Below the pieces are notes generated by a model, which did not search any database, was not told the origin of the DNA, and worked only from the letters and a program-made list of their open reading frames with translations. The position numbers and the translations under genes are program-made. From Sphingomonadaceae bacterium (GTDB lineage Bacteria; Pseudomonadota; Alphaproteobacteria; Sphingomonadales; Sphingomonadaceae), in contig CANCET010000001.1 in the NCBI GenBank assembly GCA_947375105.1, positions 18,553-82,552 of the forward strand: a stretch of DNA of 64,000 nt, given 5' to 3'. Shown here in pieces: positions 59,230 to 64,000 of the stretch (the stretch's first letter is position 1; each line of letters opens with the position of its first letter).

Positions 59230-60782
59230 AGCCTGAAAGTGTCATTCGCGTCCGCATCTCCGACGATGCCGCCGCGCTCGCCTGCGGTGCAGATGCTGTC
59301 GCCGCCGCCTTTGCTGCCGCTGGCTGCACGGTCGAGCGCGTGTCCTCATGGGGCATGCACTGGCTTGAACCGCTTGCCGAGATCGATGGTGAGGGCTTCG
59401 GCCCGCTGACTCCAGCCGATGTCACCGCGGTCCTCGCGGGCACCAGCGACAAGGCCATCGGCCAGATCGCCGAGCACCCCTTCATTGCTCGCCAGCAGCG
59501 TTTCACCTTCGCCCGCGCGGGCCGCACGCGCCCGCTGAGCCTCGATGACTACGCCGCAACTGGCGGCTGGCACGGCCTCAAGCGTGCCCGCGATCTCGGC
59601 CCCGAAGCGACCATCGCCGAAGTCACCGCTTCGGGCCTGCGCGGGCGCGGCGGTGCGGGCTTCCCGGCGGGCATCAAGTGGACCACCGTCGCCAAGGCAT
59701 CCGGCCCGGTGAAGTACATCGTCTGCAACGCCGACGAGGGTGACAGCGCCACTTTCGCGGACCGCATGGTCATGGAAGGCGATCCCTTCATGCTGATCGA
59801 AGGCATGGCGATTGCCGGCCATGCGGTTGGCGCAGGCAAGGGCTACATCTACGTCCGCAGCGAATATCCGCACGCCATCGCCAAACTGCAATCGGCCATC
59901 GCGCTCGCCGTGCCCCATATCGCGCCGTTCGAGGTCGAAGTCCGCGTCGGCGCGGGGGCGTACGTATGTGGCGAGGAAACCTCGCTGCTCAACAGCCTTG
60001 AAGGCAAGCGCGGCGAAGTGCGCGCCAAACCGCCGCTGCCCGCATTGGAAGGCCTGTTCGGCAAGCCCACCGTGGTCAACAACGTGCTGACCCTTGCCGC
60101 GGTGCCGTGGATTCTGGCGAACGGCGGCGCGGCTTACGCAGACGTCGGTTTTGGCCGTTCGCGCGGCACGATGCCGATCCAGCTTGCGGGCAATATCCAG
60201 CACGGCGGCTTGTTCGAGATCGGCTTTGGCGTCACGCTCGGCGAACTGGTTCACACCATCGGCGGCGGCACCGCTTCGGGCCGCGCGGTCCGCGCGGTGC
60301 AGGTCGGGGGTCCGCTCGGGGCCTATCACCCGCCCGCCGATTTCCACTTGCCGTTCGATTACGAAGCGTTCTCAGATGCCAATGGCCTCATCGGCCACGC
60401 TGGCCTCACCGTGTTCGACGAGACGGCGGACATGAGCGCGCAGGCCCGCTTCGCGATGAGCTTCTGCGCCGCCGAAAGCTGCGGCAAGTGCACCCCCTGC
60501 CGCATTGGCAGCACGCGCGGTGTCGAACTCATCGACCGCATCCGTGCCCGCTCGGGCCGCGCCGCCGACAAGGTCGAAACGCTCCCCCAGATGCACAACG
60601 CGCGCAAGGCTCCGCGCGCCCTGGGCGACGAGATCCAGCTGCTCGAAGACTTGTGCGAGACGATGAAGTTCGGCTCGCTCTGCGCGCTGGGGGGTTTCAC
60701 GCCCTATCCGGTGCTCTCCGCACTCAAGCACTGGCCGGAAGATTTCGGCGTGGCTGCGCCCGAACAGGAAGCCGCCGAGTGA
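59226..60782 (+). CDS. fdsB: NAD-dependent formate dehydrogenase beta subunit (NuoF-like)
   Basis: GLRGRGGAGFPAGIKW, CNADEGDSATFADRMVMEGDPF, GAGAYVCGEETSLLNSLEGKRGEVRAKPP, ESCGKCTPCRIGSTRG. Confidence 0.94.
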   Translation: MKPESVIRVRISDDAAALACGADAVAAAFAAAGCTVERVSSWGMHWLEPLAEIDGEGFGPLTPADVTAVLAGTSDKAIGQIAEHPFIARQQRFTFARAGRTRPLSLDDYAATGGWHGLKRARDLGPEATIAEVTASGLRGRGGAGFPAGIKWTTVAKASGPVKYIVCNADEGDSATFADRMVMEGDPFMLIEGMAIAGHAVGAGKGYIYVRSEYPHAIAKLQSAIALAVPHIAPFEVEVRVGAGAYVCGEETSLLNSLEGKRGEVRAKPPLPALEGLFGKPTVVNNVLTLAAVPWILANGGAAYADVGFGRSRGTMPIQLAGNIQHGGLFEIGFGVTLGELVHTIGGGTASGRAVRAVQVGGPLGAYHPPADFHLPFDYEAFSDANGLIGHAGLTVFDETADMSAQARFAMSFCAAESCGKCTPCRIGSTRGVELIDRIRARSGRAADKVETLPQMHNARKAPRALGDEIQLLEDLCETMKFGSLCALGGFTPYPVLSALKHWPEDFGVAAPEQEAAE

Positions 60783-61297
60783 TCCTTGGCGCGGTTCTCG
60801 CAGGCGGGCAGTCTTCGCGCTTCGGCAGCGACAAGGCGCTGGCCGCGCTGGGTGGGCAGACGCTGCTGGCGCGCGCGGTCGCCTCGCTCGAAGCACAATG
60901 CGACCGCGTGATCGTAGTCGGTCGCAGCGACGTTCCTGATCGCCCGCGCGCCGGGATGGGGCCACTCGGCGGGATCAACGCCGCGCTGCATCATGCGCAG
61001 GCGAAGGGCTATGCCAGTGTGCTGACCTGCGGCGTCGATTGCGGCGGTCTCGGCTCCGAGACCCGGGCCGAGCTCACCCCCGCACCCGCCTATGTGGCCG
61101 ACCAGCCGGTGATCGGCCTCTGGCCGGTGAGCGCCGCGCCCGCGCTGGACGCTTTCCTCGCCACTGATGCCAAGCATTCGATGCGCGCTTTCGCCGAAAT
61201 GATCGGCGCGCGCCCGGTGACTCTCTCGGCGAAAACCGCCAATATCAATACGCGCGAAGACCTTGCGTCCGCGCAGGAGCAGCATGATGGATTCTGA
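60779..61297 (+). CDS. mobA: Molybdenum cofactor guanylyltransferase-like MobA (GTG start, overlaps both neighbours)
   Basis: ILGAVLAGGQSSRFGSDKALAALGGQTLLARAV, RPRAGMGPLGGINAALHHA, NINTREDLASAQ. Confidence 0.87.
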   Translation: MILGAVLAGGQSSRFGSDKALAALGGQTLLARAVASLEAQCDRVIVVGRSDVPDRPRAGMGPLGGINAALHHAQAKGYASVLTCGVDCGGLGSETRAELTPAPAYVADQPVIGLWPVSAAPALDAFLATDAKHSMRAFAEMIGARPVTLSAKTANINTREDLASAQEQHDGF

Positions 61298-64000
61298 ACG
61301 CGAAACCTATCGCCCGCAGCCCGATTTCGGCACGCCCGAAGTGCCCGGTGCAGCCACCGTCACGCTCAGCATCGATGGCCGCGAAGTCTGGGTTGCGCCC
61401 GGCACCACCGTGATGCGCGCCGCTGCCGTCTCGGGCGGTTCGATCCCCAAGCTCTGCGCAACGGACAACGTCAAGCAGTTCGGCTCGTGCCGCCTTTGCC
61501 TGGTCGAGATCGACGGAATGCGCGGCACGCCTGCCAGCTGCACCACGCTCGTTTCCGATGGGATGAAGGTCCACACCCAGACCAAGAAGCTCGAAAAGCT
61601 GCGGCGCGGGGTGATGGAACTCTACATCTCCGACCACCCGCTCGATTGCCTGACGTGCAGCGCCAACAACGATTGCGAGTTGCAGGATCAGGCCGCCGCC
61701 GTGGGCCTGCGCGATGTGCGCTATGGCTATGAAGGCGCGAACAATCTCGCTCAGACGATGGACATCTCGAACCCGTACTTCGATTTCGATCCGTCGAAGT
61801 GCATCATGTGCTCGCGCTGCGTGCGCGCCTGCGATGAAGTGCAGGGCACGCTTGCACTCACCATCGAAGGTCGGGGTTTCGACAGCAAAGTCAGCGCGGG
61901 CCTCGCGTCCGACAGCTTCCTCTCATCCGAATGCGTCTCGTGCGGCGCCTGCGTGCAGGCCTGCCCCACCGCGACGCTGCAGGAAAAGACGGTCAAGGAA
62001 ATCGGCAAGCCCGAGCGCGCCGTCGTCACCACTTGCGCCTATTGCGGCGTCGGCTGCACCTTCCGCGCTGAAACGCGCGGCGAGGAAGTCGTGCGCATGG
62101 TGCCGTGGAAGGACGGCAAGGCCAATCGCGGCCACTCCTGCGTCAAGGGCCGCTTCGCCTGGGGCTATGCCCAGCATCAGGAGCGCGTGCTTTCGCCGAT
62201 GATCCGTTCGTCGATTGATGAACCCTGGCAGGAAGTCAGCTGGGACGAAGCCATCGCCCACACCGCCAGCGAACTCTCGCGCATCTCGGCCAAGTACGGC
62301 CGCAACGCGCTGGGCGGCATCACGTCCAGCCGCTGCACCAACGAGGAAACCTTCCTCGTCCAGAAGCTCGTCCGGGCCGGTTTCGGCACCAACAACGTCG
62401 ATACCTGCGCGCGCGTCTGCCACTCGCCGACGGGCTACGGCCTCAAGACCACGTTCGGCACATCTGCGGGCACGCAGGATTTCGATTCGGTCGAAGACAG
62501 CGACGTGATCCTCGTGATCGGCGCGAATCCGACCGACGGGCACCCGGTCTTCGCCAGCCGCATGAAGCGCCGCCTGCGTCAGGGCGCCAAGCTCATCGTG
62601 ATCGATCCGCGCCGCACCGATCTCGTCCGTAGCCCGCACATCAGCGCCGATTTCCACCTGCCGCTGCGCCCCGGCACCAATGTCGCGGTGCTGACGGCGC
62701 TCGCCCACGTGGTCGTCACCGAGGGTCTCGCCGACGAAGCCTTCGTGCGCGAACGCTGCGACTGGGAGGAATACCGCCACTGGGCCGATTTCGTCAGCCT
62801 CGAGCGCAACAGTCCTGAATTCCTCGAACCCGTCACCGGCGTCCCCGCTGCTGACCTGCGCGGCGCGGCCCGCCTCTTCGCCACCGGCGGCAACGGCGCA
62901 ATCTACTACGGCCTTGGCGTCACCGAGCACAGCCAGGGCTCGTCCACGGTCATGGCCATTGCCAACCTCGCGATGGCGACGGGCAACATTGGCCGCCGCG
63001 GCGTCGGTGTGAACCCGCTGCGCGGGCAGAACAACGTGCAGGGCGCTTGCGACATGGGCAGCTTCCCGCATGAACTGTCGGGCTACCGCCACGTTTCCGA
63101 TGCCGGTGCACGCGCGCTGTTCGAAGCGGAATGGGGCGTTGCCATCGATCCCGAACCGGGCCTGCGCATCCCCAACATGCTCGATGCCGCCACCGATGGC
63201 CTGTTCAAGGCGATCTACATCCAGGGCGAGGACATCCTCCAGTCCGACCCCGATACCAAGCACGTGGCGGCTGGCCTCGCCGCGATGGAATGCGTGATCG
63301 TGCAGGACCTGTTCCTCAACGAGACCGCCAACTACGCGCACGTGTTCCTGCCGGGCTCCACCTTCCTTGAGAAGAATGGCACCTTCACCAACGCCGAGCG
63401 CCGCATCCAGCCGGTGCGCAAGGTGATGGAACCCAAGAACGGGTACGAGGACTGGGAGATCACGCAGCTCATGGCGCGGGCCATGGGGCTCGATTGGAAT
63501 TACACCCATCCGCGCGAGATCATGGACGAGATTGCCCGCCTCACGCCGACCTTCGCGGGTGTCAGCTTTGCGCGGCTCGATGCCGAAGGTTCGCTGCAAT
63601 GGCCGGTGAACGATGCCGCGCCCGATGGATCGCCGATCATGCACGTCGATGGCTTCGTGCGCGGCAAGGGCAAGTTCGTGGTTACGGATTATGTCCCGAC
63701 CGACGAACGCACCGGCCCGCGCTTCCCGCTGCTGCTCACCACGGGGCGCATCCTCAGCCAGTACAACGTCGGCGCGCAGACCCGCCGCACGGCCAACGTG
63801 GTGTGGCACGAGGAAGACCTCCTCGAAATCCACCCGACCGATGCCGAGAACCGGGGCATCAAGTCGGGCGACTGGGTGCGCCTTGCCAGCCGCTCGGGCG
63901 AGACGACGCTGCGCGCCACCGTGACGGACCGGGTTGCGCCGGGCGTGGTCTACACCACCTTCCACCACCCCGCGACACAGGCCAACGTTGTCACCACCGA
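61284..64000 (+). CDS. fdsA: NAD-dependent formate dehydrogenase alpha subunit (partial; right edge)
   Basis: N-terminal 2Fe-2S (CRLCLVEIDGMRGTPASCTT), CSANNDCELQ, 4Fe-4S CIMCSRCVRACDE and CVSCGACVQACPT, CAYCGVGCTF, Cys active site CARVCHSPTGYGLKTTFGTSAGTQDF. Confidence 0.95.
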   Translation, partial: MMDSERETYRPQPDFGTPEVPGAATVTLSIDGREVWVAPGTTVMRAAAVSGGSIPKLCATDNVKQFGSCRLCLVEIDGMRGTPASCTTLVSDGMKVHTQTKKLEKLRRGVMELYISDHPLDCLTCSANNDCELQDQAAAVGLRDVRYGYEGANNLAQTMDISNPYFDFDPSKCIMCSRCVRACDEVQGTLALTIEGRGFDSKVSAGLASDSFLSSECVSCGACVQACPTATLQEKTVKEIGKPERAVVTTCAYCGVGCTFRAETRGEEVVRMVPWKDGKANRGHSCVKGRFAWGYAQHQERVLSPMIRSSIDEPWQEVSWDEAIAHTASELSRISAKYGRNALGGITSSRCTNEETFLVQKLVRAGFGTNNVDTCARVCHSPTGYGLKTTFGTSAGTQDFDSVEDSDVILVIGANPTDGHPVFASRMKRRLRQGAKLIVIDPRRTDLVRSPHISADFHLPLRPGTNVAVLTALAHVVVTEGLADEAFVRERCDWEEYRHWADFVSLERNSPEFLEPVTGVPAADLRGAARLFATGGNGAIYYGLGVTEHSQGSSTVMAIANLAMATGNIGRRGVGVNPLRGQNNVQGACDMGSFPHELSGYRHVSDAGARALFEAEWGVAIDPEPGLRIPNMLDAATDGLFKAIYIQGEDILQSDPDTKHVAAGLAAMECVIVQDLFLNETANYAHVFLPGSTFLEKNGTFTNAERRIQPVRKVMEPKNGYEDWEITQLMARAMGLDWNYTHPREIMDEIARLTPTFAGVSFARLDAEGSLQWPVNDAAPDGSPIMHVDGFVRGKGKFVVTDYVPTDERTGPRFPLLLTTGRILSQYNVGAQTRRTANVVWHEEDLLEIHPTDAENRGIKSGDWVRLASRSGETTLRATVTDRVAPGVVYTTFHHPATQANVVTT

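Noticed and set aside
61923-63968. 681-aa minus-strand ORF
   Set aside because: Antisense to fdsA, whose iron-sulfur and molybdopterin motifs are unambiguous on the plus strand.

Overview
GC-rich alphaproteobacterial chromosome segment, sphingomonad-like by gene content and style (inference). It is almost fully coding, with no recognisable transposase, integrase, rRNA or CRISPR array. Left to right: ftsX (truncated)/ftsE; a zinc-ribbon protein; tRNA-Leu(GAG); a three-gene CHAT-protease-like / TpsB / TpsA secretion operon; a GH76 hydrolase; a compact ethanolamine module (permease-eutC-eutB); TonB and CNB-flavoprotein genes; a bufferin-type metallophore RiPP locus (BufC-like, DUF692/MNIO BufB-like, BufA2-like, divergent BufA1-like, DoxX, NrsF/DUF1109); peroxiredoxin, LysR and NDH-2 genes; an ECF sigma factor; a large group-2-like ABC capsule locus (about 30.2-57.8 kb) with Kdo, ManNAcA and uronic-acid genes and a sulfotransferase-SGNH fusion; and an NAD-dependent formate dehydrogenase operon (fdsG-fdsB-mobA-fdsA, truncated at the right edge). 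The strongest hunt result: the two divergent bufferin precursor genes each carry an exact GTAACC-N16-CGAA motif. A third copy (GTAACG-N16-CGAA) lies upstream of the ndh-ECF sigma pair about 4.5 kb away. This defines a candidate SigF/NrsF-type regulon dispersed through 20-29 kb. Other notable results are the secreted CHAT protein coupled to two-partner secretion, the sulfotransferase-SGNH fusion, a single-module KpsC, and an unlisted 29-aa microprotein ORF.
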